64,000 nucleotides of DNA from Pseudocercospora fijiensis CIRAD86 (taxonomy: Eukaryota; Ascomycota; Dothideomycetes; Mycosphaerellales; Mycosphaerellaceae). Positions within the stretch are counted from its first letter, which is position 1. Each line of letters opens with the position of its first letter. The position numbers were made by a program, and so were the translations under genes. Shown here piece by piece: positions 47,602 through 60,295 of this stretch. Location: the NCBI RefSeq assembly GCF_000340215.1, contig NW_006921536.1, positions 4,504,388 to 4,568,387 of the forward strand. The letters run 5' to 3'. The notes under the pieces were generated by a model. The model was not told where the DNA came from. It made no database searches and was given only the letters and a program-made list of their open reading frames with translations.

Positions 47602-49305
47602 ATGGCGAAGCTGAAAGGCACCAGACTGGGCGCTTTCCGCGCCTACTTCTTCGGCTTCTTCGTGTGCACCGCTGGGTTCTTATTCGGGTATGATACGGGA
47701 ATTGTTGGTAAGTACTGTAGTCAAGCTGAGGCTCGAGACAAACCCTTGCGCTCGCGCTATTGTATGCCAGCGAGAAAGCTTATTCGTAACGGCCGCTGAC
47801 GAGTTCACGTCTTGGTAGGTGGTGTTCTGACGATGAAGGCGTACAAGAGGGACTTCGGGTACAGCGACAACACGACCGTGTCAGCCGTCATGGTGTCGTT
47901 GCAAAATGTTGGCGCTTTCCTGGCCGCCTTGGCCATCTCGCCCGTCTCGGAGCGATATGGACGAAAAACCACCGTTCAAGTTGCCTGCATGGTCTTCTGC
48001 ATTGGTGTCATCCTTCAAGTCGTCCCGTCGCATTCGCTTGTATGCTTCTACATTGGAAGATTCATCGCGGGACTCGGTCTGGGTGGAGCTACTGCGGTTG
48101 TGCCCGCCTATAATGCGGAGCAAGCACCCAAGGAAATTCGAGGACGACTCGGGTCAGGTATGCAGATGATGTTTGCTGCCGGAGTCCTGATCTCGTACTG
48201 GATCGATTATGGGACCGTCGCAGATATGAAAGTCTCTTCAGCACAGTGGCAGATTCCTGTGGGTCTGCAAATGGTTCCAGCCGCTGTGCTTGGTCTGGGT
48301 CTTATCACTCAGAAAGAAAGCATCAGATGGCTTGCGAAGAAGGGTCGCTATGACGAGGCTTGGGACGCCTTGACATGGATGCGTGCTGATGATGGGCCCG
48401 AAGTCAAGGCTGAATTCAACGAGATCAAAACTGGTATCGCTGAAGAGTATCGTGCGAGCGAAGGGTTCAAGAAGCGCGAGCTACTCGAGCCAGCAAACCG
48501 ATACCGTCTTCTCCTTGCCTTTGGCGTTTTCTTAGGACAGCAATGCACCGGTATGACAGCACTTGCGTACTTCGGACCACAATTCTTCAAACTATTGGTC
48601 GGAGCTGGCAACAAGAATCTGCTCATTACGGGTCTCTTCGGCGCCGAGAAATTCATCGCTGTCTCGACGTACATCTTCTTTTGCTCGGAGTGGTGGGGAC
48701 GCAAGCCCACGTTCTGGATCTCGGCTCTGCTCATGGCTTGTTGCTTCGTCATTGTCACGGTCGTGAACAAGACCACCCCAGCTCCGGTCAACAATCAGAC
48801 AACGAGCGCTGGCATTGCGACAGTCGCCATGATCTTCATCACCAACTCCATCTATCAGTTCTCGTGGGGTCCACTCCCATGGCCATACGCTGCAGAAGTA
48901 AGTCGTTCGGACGGAAGTGATAACCCGATACTTATCCAACACACCATCTAGATCTTCCCCTCCCGAATCCGCGAAATCGGAACCTCAGTCGGCGTCGCTA
49001 CGCAATGGCTCTTCAACTTCCTCTTCTCGCTCGTAACGCCTTACATGATCGCTGCATGGGGCTCCTACACCTTCCTCTTCTACGCATGCCTGGACATCAT
49101 CATGGCCATCTTGGTCTTCATATTTCTGAAGGAGACAAAAGGCCGCACGCTGGAAGAGATGGAAACAATCTTCCACTCCAGAGCTGCGTTCGACAACGAG
49201 GCGGTGAGGAGGAAGGCGATTGAGAATTTGGGCGGGAGCGATGATCACTTCACGACGGTTGAAGAAGTTCCGCCGAAAGCCGATAGGAGGGACGTCGATC
49301 CTTGA
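47602..49305 (+). CDS. MFS transporter, sugar porter family (quinate/hexose-type)
   Basis: Three exons, 47,602-47,707, 47,819-48,897 and 48,952-49,305, encode 512 residues. Introns of 111 and 54 bp have GTAAGT donors and TAG acceptors. The spliced product has sugar-porter signatures in order: FGYDTGIVGGVLT in helix 1, ERYGRKTT after helix 2, IRWLAKKGR in the central loop (degenerate PESPRWL), QQCTGMTALAYFGPQFF in helix 7, PLPWPYAAEIFPSRIRE after helix 10, and ETKGRTLEEME at the end. About 12 membrane helices are expected, in the plasma membrane, probably a proton symporter. The PWPYAAE variant resembles quinate/hexose carriers; the substrate is not settled. Start chosen as the first ATG before helix 1. 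Confidence 0.92.
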
Positions 49306-50075
49306 GCTGTGTATACAGGAACGGCTTGGTGCTGCGATTGAGAGCAGGTTTTTTGCGCATATTGCGGAAGGAAAGCTGGGACAGTCCGGCTTTGGAAATT
49401 CTGTTCATCGACGTTCTATGCGTGCTGAGCCCTCTGCAACAACATCTAGTACCATCTACTTTTTTTTTCATGAGGTGAGTGATCTACTGATTCTCTTTCG
49501 CAGCCCCTCAAACTAGCATCTGGACAATGCATATTCATCAGCACGAGCTCCTTTAAAGTCGATATGTTGCTGGACGATTCGCTCAATGGCAGCAGTATGA
49601 AGCTTAAAACCATCCAGAGCACAGGTCTCGAACTTCGGTCCGATTCCATGTCCCGATGGCTTATTCCGCTTCATAATACCGACTTGCAATTCCTCATCGA
49701 AGGCCCAGCTCTCGTTTGAGCCACTTCCCAGCACCAGCTCCGGCGCGGGATAGCGCGTCACTGACAAAGCGGTAAGAAGGCTTTCCGTCAGATTTTCTCT
49801 GATCTTGGCATCTAGTTCCGAAGTGATGTGGTCGCCGACTGCACTCTTCAGCTTGTGCAGTCCCCAGGCTGATCAGGTCTTGCTCCAGTTCGCTCCTACA
49901 CATTTGCAGATATCGAATTCTGCTATCACATCATATCGTATGGTATGGTATGGTATAAAAAAAGCGGCCATCATCTACCTATAAAGTACATGTCGCACTC
50001 AAATTCCGAGTCATACCGAAAAAAAACATCCCCCACAGCGCCCTGCTGTACGCAACAAATCCTCTCCTCTCCTCA
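49306..50075. other. Intergenic between MFS and Sel1-repeat genes
   Basis: The two genes converge here. A short TATGG pentamer repeat (about 49,937-49,957) and an A-run follow. No coding sequence supported. Confidence 0.5.
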
Positions 50076-53000
50076 TCAAAAACTATCCATCTCCTCGCGT
50101 TGCCTCAAATACTCCTTAGCCAAAGAATCCCCACCCTTAGCACTGAGACTCATCCAATGATGCGCAACACACATAGTCACGGGATCGCAACGATTGGGAT
50201 CCTGGTTCTTCCTCCATTTGCCTTCCAACTCCTCCTTGAAAACATCACGAGGTCGAGAGAAGGGGGATATGACGTGTTCCATGAGTTCGGGGTGTGTGAG
50301 GTATAAAGTAGCTAATTCGCGTTGGGCCACGATGTCGCCTTCTTTGGCTGCGATTTGGTAGAGGTAGGCGGCGTCAGCCATGCTGTAGCGGGCGATGTCT
50401 TCGGCTGATGGGGTGCGACTTGGTGCTGAGAATGTGGCGGAGTCGCGTTGTTGTTGGGCGGTTGATGACGATCGACCGTGGCCGCGGTTGTTGGAGTGGT
50501 AGTTGATGATGCTGTCCGCCGTTTCGACCATGATGCCGCGGACTTCGTTTTTGAGGCTGGTGATGGCTACCGCAGCGTTCGTGAAGGCTTTGCCTTGTGA
50601 CGTTCCTTGTAATGTTGCTGATGGTAGCAGAGCAGCTATGTATTGCAGGTCTCTGAAGATTGTTGAAGGCCGTAGTGAGCTCTTGGAGAAGACGCTGCGG
50701 AAGCCGGTCACGCTGGTCTCATTTGTGGATAGCACACTGGCGTCGTTCTCAAGCTGCGCATCTCCAGAAGCGTGGCGCATAAAAGAGGCTGACGGAGACC
50801 CACGTGTACCTTGTTCCATCATGTATGGCAGAAGCAGCTTATCGATGTCGTAAATATGCCCCAGCTTTGCTGCCGGGTTCGAGGTGATTGAGAACTTCTG
50901 CAGCAGGATCTCGAAAGCAGTCTCGAAGCCAAAGCGAACAAAGGGCGGCTTCAAATTAGACACTGAGTCTGCTGTAGGTGTCTGTGATCCGATGCTTGAG
51001 TGCAAAGGATGCAAAGTATGGAAGTGGCGTTCGGTCAGCTCCTTGCCCAGCCCAGACCAGAATGCGTTGTCAGTCTCGCTACCCTCCTTGAAGAGCACTG
51101 ATGTCAAATCACTCAAAAGAAGGCTCGTTACTCGCTGTCGTAGTCTCTCAATCGCCTGCTGGTCAGGAGTAAACGGGATCGATGTTTGCAGCTTTGATAT
51201 GAATGTGTCGTGTGCAGCCTGGGTCTGTGAGGATACCACACTGGTTGCGCTAGAAGGAGAGTCGACCTCTGTCATTGCCGGAGACCAGAAAGGCATCGAT
51301 GACTTGTTCGTCAAGGTGGGGCTGCGAGAATCCAGAAAGTCTCTTGAACTGACGCTTGAAAGAGTATGAGATGTACTGGACAGAGCGTCATTGCTACGCA
51401 GTTGGTTGGAGAACGGCAAGTAATGTGGCTGCGTGGTGTTGCTGTGAAATCCAGAAAGTAAAGTAGGCCGCCTCTGGAGTGTCGGTGTCTGACGGCCAGG
51501 TCCGTCCCGAGCAAAGAGCGCAGAAGTCCAGATCGGGGAGTTGTCACTAGTGTTGGTGATCTGATCGACGCATTTGCGGATCTCCATGCAAAGCTTGTGC
51601 AGACGCTCTTCTCCTCGGCAAAGGTTGTCAATGTTGTTTCGATCCATCCATTGCTGGGTACCTTTAGCCTGGTCGTCACTCAGCTTATTAGATCCGCCAT
51701 GTTCAGGCTTGGCGCTCAGAATGTCCAGAATTTGAGCCTCGGTCTTGAGGTGGAGATTGGTGGACGGAATCTTCGATGTGCTCCAGTGTCGCAAGGGAGG
51801 CGACATTCGTGGTCTTGTTTGCCGCTTGCTCCTTCCCATAACTCGTAGAGCGTTTGCTATCGAGCGCGCTTCATCGTACGCAGCAGAAGTACGGGCGTCT
51901 GCAACATACCACATCTTGTCTCGAAGTCGCTCGCAGCTGTCCAAGACGGGTTTGATGTTGCTATTGCGAAGAGCCTGCTGTGTCTGTGTGGATATTGACC
52001 ACTCCTCGCAAATCCGCTGTAGCTCTGTGCTTTGATCAATAGACTTCTCGGAATTTAGCTTCGCACGTTCAATCACGGTCCGGAGTGCATCCATTCCTCG
52101 CTCTTTGAAAGCGAGCGAATGTAATTCCTGGCGCTGTTGGAACCAGCGATGAGCCCCAACAAAATCCGAACGACTCTGGCTATCCTGGATCGCCTGCTCG
52201 AAAAGAGCTTCTAACGCCTTCCATGCTGGGGTTGGCTGTGACGAGAATGGCTGCAGCTCGGTGTGAAACTTGTACAGCAGCACCTCAACTGCCTTAACGC
52301 AAGATACGAGTTCAGGCGAGACGATGTTAGTCATGCCTGCGGAGTGATCGTCCTTGCGTTGTCGCAAAGATTGGACTTCGGAATATTTCTCATGCATTGG
52401 TGTCAGCTTCGGAGTGTCAGTATGCACCTCAAAGACTTCCCAGAACTCCCTTGATGAGGTCACTCGTCTGGTGGCAAATTCTTCAAGCTCGAGTGAAGCT
52501 TCACGAACGATGTGCTCATCAGAGATGGTGTCGTCCAAGGCGTCAGCTTCCGTAATGCTGAGGTTTTGCACATCCTGTGAAACAGAGCTCGTGAGCTGAA
52601 CAGGTTCAAAAGCTTTCTCATGTCGGAAGAGCGAAAAGCCAGAGATTGACGATGCTGACGACTGCAGTCCAGACTTGTGATAGTCGAGATCAGAAGACAC
52701 TGAAGCGGGACGGCGTTGCGGATAAAGAGCAAATAAAGCGGTCGTGACATCTCTAATCGAGACCGCCATAAAGCTTGCGGAATTCTTCGGCGAGGTACGA
52801 GTAGTGGCAGGCATGTTGACAGCACCTAGAGTCAATCCCTGGAACCGCAGCATGATGGCGTTCACTCGAGTTACAGTTTGTGGTGAAATCGAATTGCCGT
52901 GTTTCCTGTATCGGGTCAGCGAATGATATGTATACAGCTTGCAAGAATAGCAACCAGGAATATGCGACATCAAAGACAGCCTTTTGCGCGCGCATAGCCG

Positions 53001-54583
53001 CTTCTCGCAAGATTCGTTGTCGTGCAATCTCAGAAAAGTAGTGGTCAGTCAGTAGACCATGAGCCTGTTACAGTCAGTGAAGTTCTTTGCCCATGACTGG
53101 CATCAAGGATTCAGCTTACCTCAGGAAGAGCCAAGAGATCCATGATGAAGGACGAAAACAACCATCGGGTAACGACAAACGCTGGAAAAGCACGCTGATG
53201 ACCAGGAGAGTCTCGAAGTTGATCGAAAATTGCATGACATAATCTCAATGCTCCAGGTGGTAGGACACTTGGTATACTCTGGTCGCCGAACAAGTCAAGA
53301 AGGTTGTCCGCAGCCTGGACATAAAAGGCCTCAGTGCGGGCTTCGTCCTCGGGAGACACCTCGGATCGGCCTTCAACACGTGCCCGGAATGTCTGTTTGC
53401 TGGGCTGCTCAAGTAGGAATGCTCCCTTTTGGAGGGTTTGTAGAACCCAATCTTCCAGCCTGTCCTTGCCCGGCCATGGCAGGAGTGAGGACCAAATATC
53501 GAGGACATGCGGAACAATTCTCTCGCTGCCTGGTTTCTGCTCCGATACCAGCCTGGCACACACTGTGGCCCAGACATCTGTGATCAAAGGTTCCTCGACC
53601 AAGTCCTTCTGGGAGAAGCCACTGGAAGCAAATATCAGAGTTTCCAAGGCGCTTCCGTAAGCATGCGAAGTCAAAAGGTCCACTTGTGCGTCAACAATGA
53701 ATCCTAAAGGCCTTGACGTTCGCGATATTGACCTTGATGCTGTGCCAAATATGGAATCCGAGGACCTTGCAGTATTCCGCTGCGGAAGGAGGCCTACAAG
53801 CTCCTTGTGTGACAATGATGCTAAACGGTCAGCCATAAACGTGCCATCGTGTCTGACTTTACTTAGAAAATCTATGATGGTAGTCCTGGATGATGCCGAT
53901 AAATTGTCCAGGAACGTGCTTGTAGGCCTCAATTCCCCGGTCGATCCTGGTGCTGCCTCCTGGACCGTGGATGAAGTCGGCCGGAACGCATCATCACAGG
54001 CATCTTGGAATGCATGAAGGAGGTTGGCGAAGCTGTTCTTATCTTCGGACTTGATACATTCCGCCAAGGTGTGTTGGACCGAGTGAGCTGCTCTGGACAG
54101 ACGTGCAGTCTTCGCCGCCGCTATTTGGAGGTAATGGAGGTTTTCTTGGGCCTGGATAGCTCTGCGCTTGTGGTACTTCTGCAGGCGCAGAAGATGGCTG
54201 ATCTCAGATAGCGGCGCCATGTATCCTGGTTCCTCGGCCTGTTGGTTGGTCTGCCGCGGTGGCGACGGCATACGAATAGATCGCTGTGGCCGTGGCATAA
54301 GAGGAGCGGCCATTCCTGCACTTGTCTGCTCGTGAGATGGTGGGTCATCTTGGCCATCCGAGATGGGTTCGAACAGGCACGCTGCTTTGAAGGCCATATC
54401 TGGAGGTGGCGGAGGTGAGAGTGATCCTGGCCTTGGCAGAGTGGGAGTGGAAGATGAGAAGAAGAGATATCGCGGCGTGCCATCCAGAGAGGAGATGCCC
54501 GGTGTCGAAGACCTCGAGGCATGGTGCGAGCTTAGAGGTTGTACAGCTGCATGACTTTTAGCGTCCGTCACAGATGCCAGCAT
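50076..54583 (-). CDS. Large conserved-type fungal protein with C-terminal Sel1-like repeats
   Basis: Three exons fit: 54,583-53,120, 53,064-52,955 and 52,905-50,076, giving 1,467 residues. Intron 1 (55 bp) has GTAAGC...ACAG. Intron 2 (49 bp) has a weak GTTGCT donor but a good CTGAC branch site and CAG; without it the frame is lost. The N-terminal 100 residues are Ser/Pro-rich and probably disordered. The middle is mostly helical, with further Ser-rich linkers. The C-terminus carries two Sel1-like units, ADAAYLYQIAAKEGDIVAQR and AHHWMSLSAKGGDSLAKEYL, which usually act as protein-binding scaffolds. The specific role is unknown. A start further upstream would need non-ATG initiation or another exon. 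Confidence 0.82.
52906..52954 (-). other. Intron 2 of the Sel1-repeat gene, weak donor
   Basis: The donor reads GTTGCT instead of the usual GTAAGT-like form. The acceptor is ACAG with CTGACC upstream. A GC-AG intron starting at GCAAGC inside it would also keep the frame but would be only 37 bp long. Confidence 0.6.
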
Positions 54584-56744
54584 TGCCAGCACACAGCTGC
54601 ATATGCTTCGGTGTCTAAGCGGCAAAGGCTATGGTGAGCAGCAAACTACGGGTCAGAGAAAACACGTACAGCAGGCGCGATCCTTTTCACTATCATCTGG
54701 TGGCGAGCCAGTGTCAAGCATCGCTTGAGCACCGGCGGGATGGTTGGACAGCAGAAAGTCGGTGGCTTCATTCACTTCATCGCAATTTGGCCGACGACGA
54801 GGTCCGGGGACAGGCGCTGCAGCAAGCCGCACGTCGTTCCGACAACACACCGGCGCAGGCGATGCGAACTCCGCGCGTGAGCGTACAGATTCCTGCAGGG
54901 TGGACTTCGTAATGCGACGTGATGCGCTGCGTGTGCGTGTGCGTGCAAGCAGGAATATTCAAATCTCGTCTTGTCCGGTGGGCGCAGCGAGGCAAGGCAA
55001 ACGTCTGTATGGCGGAAGATGACAGGCGCACGCACGAGAGGCTACCATGTCGTTGATGATGAAGACTGGCGGAGCGCACTCGCCTTGTCGCAGGTGTGGG
55101 GGCAGGCGCGGCAAGTCTCGAGCATTGCCTTGTGCCGAGAACAGGCCCCAGAATCTCATCAGTGTCTCGTCAATGAGCCGCGGAAGATGCGGTCCAAACA
55201 GCATGCATGAATGCTGTCACTTGCCCGCCGTCGTCATTGGGCAGAGCACTCTTGACAACGCAGAGCATCACATGGCGTGGTTGTTTCGCACGAATCAGAG
55301 CTGCAGCGGTCTTGGAAGCTGCATGTGGCCAGTGAGACACGCAGTAGAAAAGGTCGCTATGATGCGGCCGGCCAGCTAGCCATTAGCGGCAGTCACAGTT
55401 GTCAAAGAATCCCGAAGCCAATTGAGACGACTCGACATCGATTACACGGGGAGAACCGATGGAATGCTGTGCTGCGACAGCGTTGCTAGATCCAAAAGCT
55501 GTCGTGGGACCATTTTGCCTCACTACTTGAGACGCACAAAGCTGCTGTTGCCTGTCGTACCCAGCTCATGGGGTGTCGTTGGATCTGGACCTGGGACCTG
55601 ACGGATTGGGCATCACGTGTAGATCTTCGTGCCCAGCTCTCAAACTTTTCTCAGCTTCAGATTGTGCAGGTCTCATCGTGGCCATATTCTGTGTTTGGGC
55701 CTCTTCCCCTTCAGCATCAGCCCGTTCGTGGTCAGTGCCGAGAAAAGCGTCTGGCATGCGAACAGCGCATGAACTTTGAACAACCAGGCTGCAGGGACGA
55801 TTGCGAGTCATGTCCAGGATTAGCACACAACCCTCAACCCATGAACCTAGAAATGAAGCTCTGTGCTGGCAAAGGTGTCCAATGCGAGGCGCGCGTTATC
55901 GCAGATCAGCTCAATGTTCACCGACTGCACCAGTCCCGATGGCCCAATGCCAACGTGAAAGACACTAGCGTGCTGCGGAAGGCGAGTATATCTTGTGGTA
56001 TTTCTGGCAGTCGTCGAGTTGGCTTGGCATGGAATAACATGCGGTTCCCCGGTGCGAGGAGAAGACGAAGCGAATGGCGGCGGCGATGTGACTATATAAG
56101 CTTTGCTCGTGGCAAGCAGTCTGACGTTACTCCGCGCATCTTGTATTTCACTGTGCTGACCATCGAAGACGGTTCACAGTGTCGAAATCCGTGAAGGATC
56201 AAGCCTTGTTGGCTTGTCGAATCGAGTCGTGGAGGGAGGTGATGTAGCATTCGCGATGTTTCGGTGCAAGGTGGGTGCAAGAACTCGGCGGATGATACTT
56301 GGAATAGTATTCCAAGTGGTGAAGGACGGAGACTTGTTGGCTTGTAGAGAAGATCCATGGCCAGAGGTGATGTTGTTTAACGTTTATCTGGAAGATAGGA
56401 AAGAGCTCGACAGACAGCACAACAGGCAAGAGCGAGAGGACCCACCAGGTCATATCGCACTGATCACATCAAGACATACGAACAGCAGAAAGACTCACGC
56501 TAACGCTACGATACGATACGTGAAGGGAGAGGGAGATGGTGGAGAGATGTGCATCGGATGAGTGCTGCTTCCATTCATCCATTCCGGTAGCTGACTGGCA
56601 CAGCACCGACATGAGACTGCGATCTCCATCAAGCTCTGGATCTCGACCAGTTCTATTCCTCCCAAAGCCGCCCAATGCCTCCCAGAACGCCATCCCATAT
56701 GCATAATCATAACATCATTAAATCCACATGACTGGCAGCAACCC
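54584..56744. other. Intergenic region upstream of the Sel1-repeat gene
   Basis: About 2.2 kb of normal composition. Several overlapping frames exist, the longest 208 codons from an ATG at 55,568 on the plus strand, but its composition is not gene-like and no motif is seen. It should hold the promoter of the Sel1-repeat gene and the terminator of the bHLH gene. Confidence 0.5.
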
Positions 56745-57377
56745 TCACACAGCGATCCCTTGCTGCTCAGCAGCAGCATTCCCGCCTACAGCCTGCAAGT
56801 ACTGCAAGATAGAACAATCATTACAACTGATCAGTTTCTGCAGATCATTGACCTGCTGCTGCAGCGCATTCACAGCATCAATCGCACCATTCCTCTCGGC
56901 CTCAAGTTCCTTAATATACGTCGCCGCAGTAGCAATGATCATAGCTTTCGAAGGTAATCTTGGCGGTAGAGCAGAGTCTTCGACGTCGGGAGAAAATACG
57001 TATGCGTTCTTAAGACTGGGGAGGGAGAGTCGGAGGGATTCAATTTGGGTGTTGAGGTTGTCTCGGTAGCGGCGTTCGATGATTGTATGAGGGATTCTGC
57101 GGTGTGGTCGGGTTGGTCTTTGCGGGTTGGTGGTTGTGGTTGATGTGGGGACTGTGATTGGGGGTTTATCGTCTGCTGAGGCTTCTGAGTCGCTGCTTGT
57201 TGAAACTGCAACCGAGTTGGTGCCTGGTGTTCTTGGGAAGGTTATGCTGGAGTCCGAAGGTGTTCGTGGGAGTGTTGGGCAGACAATGTTGCCGGTCTTG
57301 CATTCGTCCGGGATGTTGCCGCTTAAGCATTGGAGAGATGGGAAGCAGTTGACTATTTCCGTTGTTTTTGAGTCCAT
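56745..57377 (-). CDS. bHLH transcription factor with SREBP-type basic region
   Basis: 210 residues without introns from ATG at 57,377; the frame extends 20 codons further but without another ATG. Residues 1-90 are Ser/Thr/Pro-rich. The basic region HTIIERRYRDNLN (97-109) has the Glu-Arg pair for E-box reading and a Tyr at 104 in the place of the usual Arg, which is the SREBP-class signature. Helix 1, a loop of about 20 residues, and helix 2 PSKAMIIATAATYIKELE (142-159) follow, then a short coiled coil to about 184. No membrane helices are seen, so it is a soluble nuclear factor, unlike full SREBP. The target genes are unknown. Confidence 0.9.
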   Translation of the reverse strand: MDSKTTEIVNCFPSLQCLSGNIPDECKTGNIVCPTLPRTPSDSSITFPRTPGTNSVAVSTSSDSEASADDKPPITVPTSTTTTNPQRPTRPHRRIPHTIIERRYRDNLNTQIESLRLSLPSLKNAYVFSPDVEDSALPPRLPSKAMIIATAATYIKELEAERNGAIDAVNALQQQVNDLQKLISCNDCSILQYLQAVGGNAAAEQQGIAV

Positions 57378-59462
57378 GTTGTGGTCAAACGGTGAATTTG
57401 TGAATCGTTGAGCGATGGTATGAGTGAGATGGATCAATGCTCTGGTTGACTGTCCGCTTGCACGATTGATCTGTTGATTTGTGGTGTACGTATGGTATGA
57501 GCCATCTACCTACAAGAGCGAAGGATCGACATATATGTATCCAGACCGTGATATGAAGCCGTGTCGGCAAGCATGGGCAAGTCTCACGATCAGCATCCGG
57601 CGGCACTCGGAGCGGGTGCAACAGCCCAGACACAAAAGCGCTCAGGTCCATACGAGGATCATGTTGAGTGGATACAGTGCATCCATCAATCATTGGCTCC
57701 AGGTGTCTTAGTCAGTGTAATAATCGATTAAACAGTTGTTCTTGCAATCTCTGGTGGCGTGACCTCACCCCATTCCTCGCAACAAAGCCTGGCGACCTCC
57801 GATTCCGATGTCGTCAGCTCTCGGTCTTCTCACCGTCACGCCATGGCGTGAAGCGCATCATCAGCAGTAATGCAGCCTGACGGAGACGTTCGCTATTTCA
57901 GGCCATGTTTCGTATTGCAACTTACCACTTTTGCATTTGCGGGTGGTCACAGGATCTATCAGCTTGCCGATGGAACGATGACTGCCTTGAACCTGACCCA
58001 GCCGTATCAAGAGATTACGTCGATGAGATCCTCAATGGAACTGCTCCTGGAGTCTCTGTGTCAAGTGAAGAATGTGCTTCTTGCCTGTTAATCGTTGCTG
58101 TGAGAAGCAGATGATCTCGGATGAACCATAGCTGGGCTTTTATGCCTCTTTGGTGAATGTATCATACGTAGTGACGGCATGGAGCATGGCAATCTCGTTC
58201 TCGGCATTGTGCTGTAATGCTCGGTGCTGGGCGGTGAGGTCAATGCAGATATTGAATTGCTCGAAGGTGTTATGGATCGAATTGCAGATGAAGCTGGAGC
58301 ATGCCTCCGTGCGTGGTCGAGCAGATCGAGGTCGAAGTAATGTCCTTTCCCGAATCAATCTTCAACCTGTAAAAATTTATGCTTGGCCTCCCTCTACTTC
58401 TGCTTCTTATCTGAAACTATCAGTGTAAGTAATCCTGCCATGAGCCTCCTCTTTCAAATGGTCCCGAAGTCGGGCGTGGTGTCAGAGAGATGCGGGCAGA
58501 TTTGGGACAGGTACACAGAGGTGTGAGTTGTCTCTGCTGCTGTCAATAGTCAAGCCTAGCATATCTGTATCCTGCGCAGATTTGCGCGCGTGTCTTGTGC
58601 GAGTTGCCTTGATAGATTCAATGGTGTGGATGTGGCCTCCTGCTCTTGCGCCTCTAAGCTCCGCCTCAAATTCGCCGATACTGATAATGCAGGCCACCAT
58701 ATAGTTCGTCCTCGAAGGTACCTTAATAGTGAATGATGTTCATTGAGGATGCGAAAGACGGAACCAAGCCTAAGCATCAACATCATGACGTGGTATCTCA
58801 CCACCTCTGCTGAGGAGTTCAAAGCGCTTTCTCGGCGGAGCAACCGAACTCTCTGGCTTTCGCTGCGCTGTAAAGTAGCATCGCCGTGATCGCTGCGATT
58901 TGCCGCATTAGTGTTGTTGGTTGCGTGGTCAGAATTGGCACAGGTCTGCTAGAGGGGTGAAGTCTTGGCATCACAGCCAATGTCTGCTGCATCGCAATGG
59001 CGAGGTTAACTTCTCATGCTGTGGGTGAAGCTCCCAAATGCAAATCCTGTTTAGAAGCTTTTCCCAGTCCTGCTCCTGTATCAGTACCCTGGATTACTCG
59101 CCAGCTTCAAATCCAGTGCAGCTCGCATCGCGAGGTAGGCAGATGAAGTCTCTCAGACTAAGACTCTCATATCGCCGCTTATCCTACCATAATCTATCAT
59201 CCTAGCATGCACCAAACTGCTCACACAGATTGGAATGCTATCGCTAACTCCTCCATCAATTGGAGATTCAAGTGCAAGACAATGCAGCAACACCCACTCG
59301 CGACTAACCCCCAAAGAAGCGCTCATGCAAGGCTTCATAGCGTACAACACCATATGTTATCGTACTCGCTCTTCCTTGAAGTCCTCAGCAAAGCCTGTGC
59401 ATTCCATTATAATTTGCCTGAATCCTGGCTCATCGACGTGTCAAGTGCTCACTCGTATCAAT
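57378..59462. other. Intergenic between bHLH gene and YOP1
   Basis: About 2.1 kb, normal composition. A minus-strand frame at 58,140-58,358 ends in a helical-looking FEQFNICIDLTAQHRALQHN but has no upstream ATG; it could be the last exon of an unrecognised gene. Otherwise I see no supported gene. Confidence 0.45.
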
Positions 59463-60295
59463 CTACTGGGCCTTGGCAGCGTTGACCTTGCTCTTGAGAG
59501 TGGCAGACGCATCTTCGGCGAAGAAGCGCGCGAAGAGTGGCTGAAGGAGAGAGCGGAAGACAACTTGAGCGCCACTGTTAGGTATCAGCAAAAGCTCGCG
59601 GCGCCCAGATATGGCTGATGAGTGTAAAATTGCAGCGCGAGAACAGCAATTCTGCGATAGGTCGCGCATTGTTGCCAGTGCTGAGATTGGAAGCCATGAG
59701 CATGGGCAGAACTTACCCAGTCTGTGGGAGAGCCATCCAGAGGACAAGGATGAACTTGAATGTGTAGTAGAATGGGAACCAGTAGACGGCGTTCACGGCA
59801 GACTCGACGACAGTCAAGAAAGCGTAGACAACCCAGTACTACAGATAGTGATCAATATCAGGCTGTTACGCATGCCCAGGCATCTACTTACTGTGAGCCA
59901 CTGAGTGTCGTCGGCCTTGGTGCTGCTGAACAGCGCATCGAGGGAGTAGTATGCCGGAAGGGCGAAACCAGCGGTGTTGACCAAGAACTCGCCGGCAATG
60001 TTAAAGAAGACGAGGAAGAAGTAGAGGGCGCCGAGTCCGAGGACTACGTAGACCTTTGGGACGCTGGTCTGCTGCTCGAAGTTGTTGAGGGCTGGGTATT
60101 TCGAGAGCTGTGAACATGGTCAATTTGCGATCGAAGACATCGCAGGCATGTAATGTTACCTCCTTGTCGAGCTGTGAGAGGTGGTATTGTGCCCTGGAGA
60201 CATTATCAGCGCCCGCTCAGCGCCAGCCGCCTGACCGATTATGTTGAGGAGACATACCGCTCCTGGACGGAGCCCGATGCGTTTCCTGAAGACAT
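59463..60295 (-). CDS. YOP1: Yop1, ER membrane-shaping protein (REEP5/DP1/HVA22 family)
   Basis: Five exons: 60,295-60,258, 60,193-60,160, 60,107-59,892, 59,838-59,717 and 59,574-59,463, total 522 bases and 173 residues. Introns are 64, 52, 53 and 142 bp, all GT-AG. Exon 2 is only 34 bp. The spliced protein matches the family closely: QLDKELSKYPALNNFEQQTS at the N-terminus, then VYVVLGLGALYFFLVFFNIA, KADDTQWLTYWVVYAFLTVV and WFPFYYTFKFILVLWMALPQ. The hairpin-forming TB2/DP1 domain covers roughly residues 40-145, with a Lys/Ala-rich tail. Known role: it inserts wedge-like hairpins into tubular ER membrane together with reticulons, and links to Rab/Yip1 traffic. It is divergent from the RFX gene. 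Confidence 0.95.
60160..60193 (-). other. 34-bp micro-exon of YOP1
   Basis: Encodes the residues from the second base-group of Arg through AQYHLSQLDKE. An alternative acceptor nearer the donor would drop 22 bases and lose the frame, and only this choice gives the conserved RAQ...QLDKELSKYP sequence. Confidence 0.88.

Noticed and set aside
52460..53027. Separate small gene at the N-terminal edge of the long third exon of the Sel1-repeat gene
   Set aside because: The first residues of that long frame are intron and out-of-frame sequence; the three-exon model gives one continuous product with total length divisible by three.
55568..56194. 208-codon plus-strand frame
   Set aside because: It starts with ATG but shows Trp/Cys/Arg-rich composition typical of chance frames, no motif, and several equally long overlapping frames.
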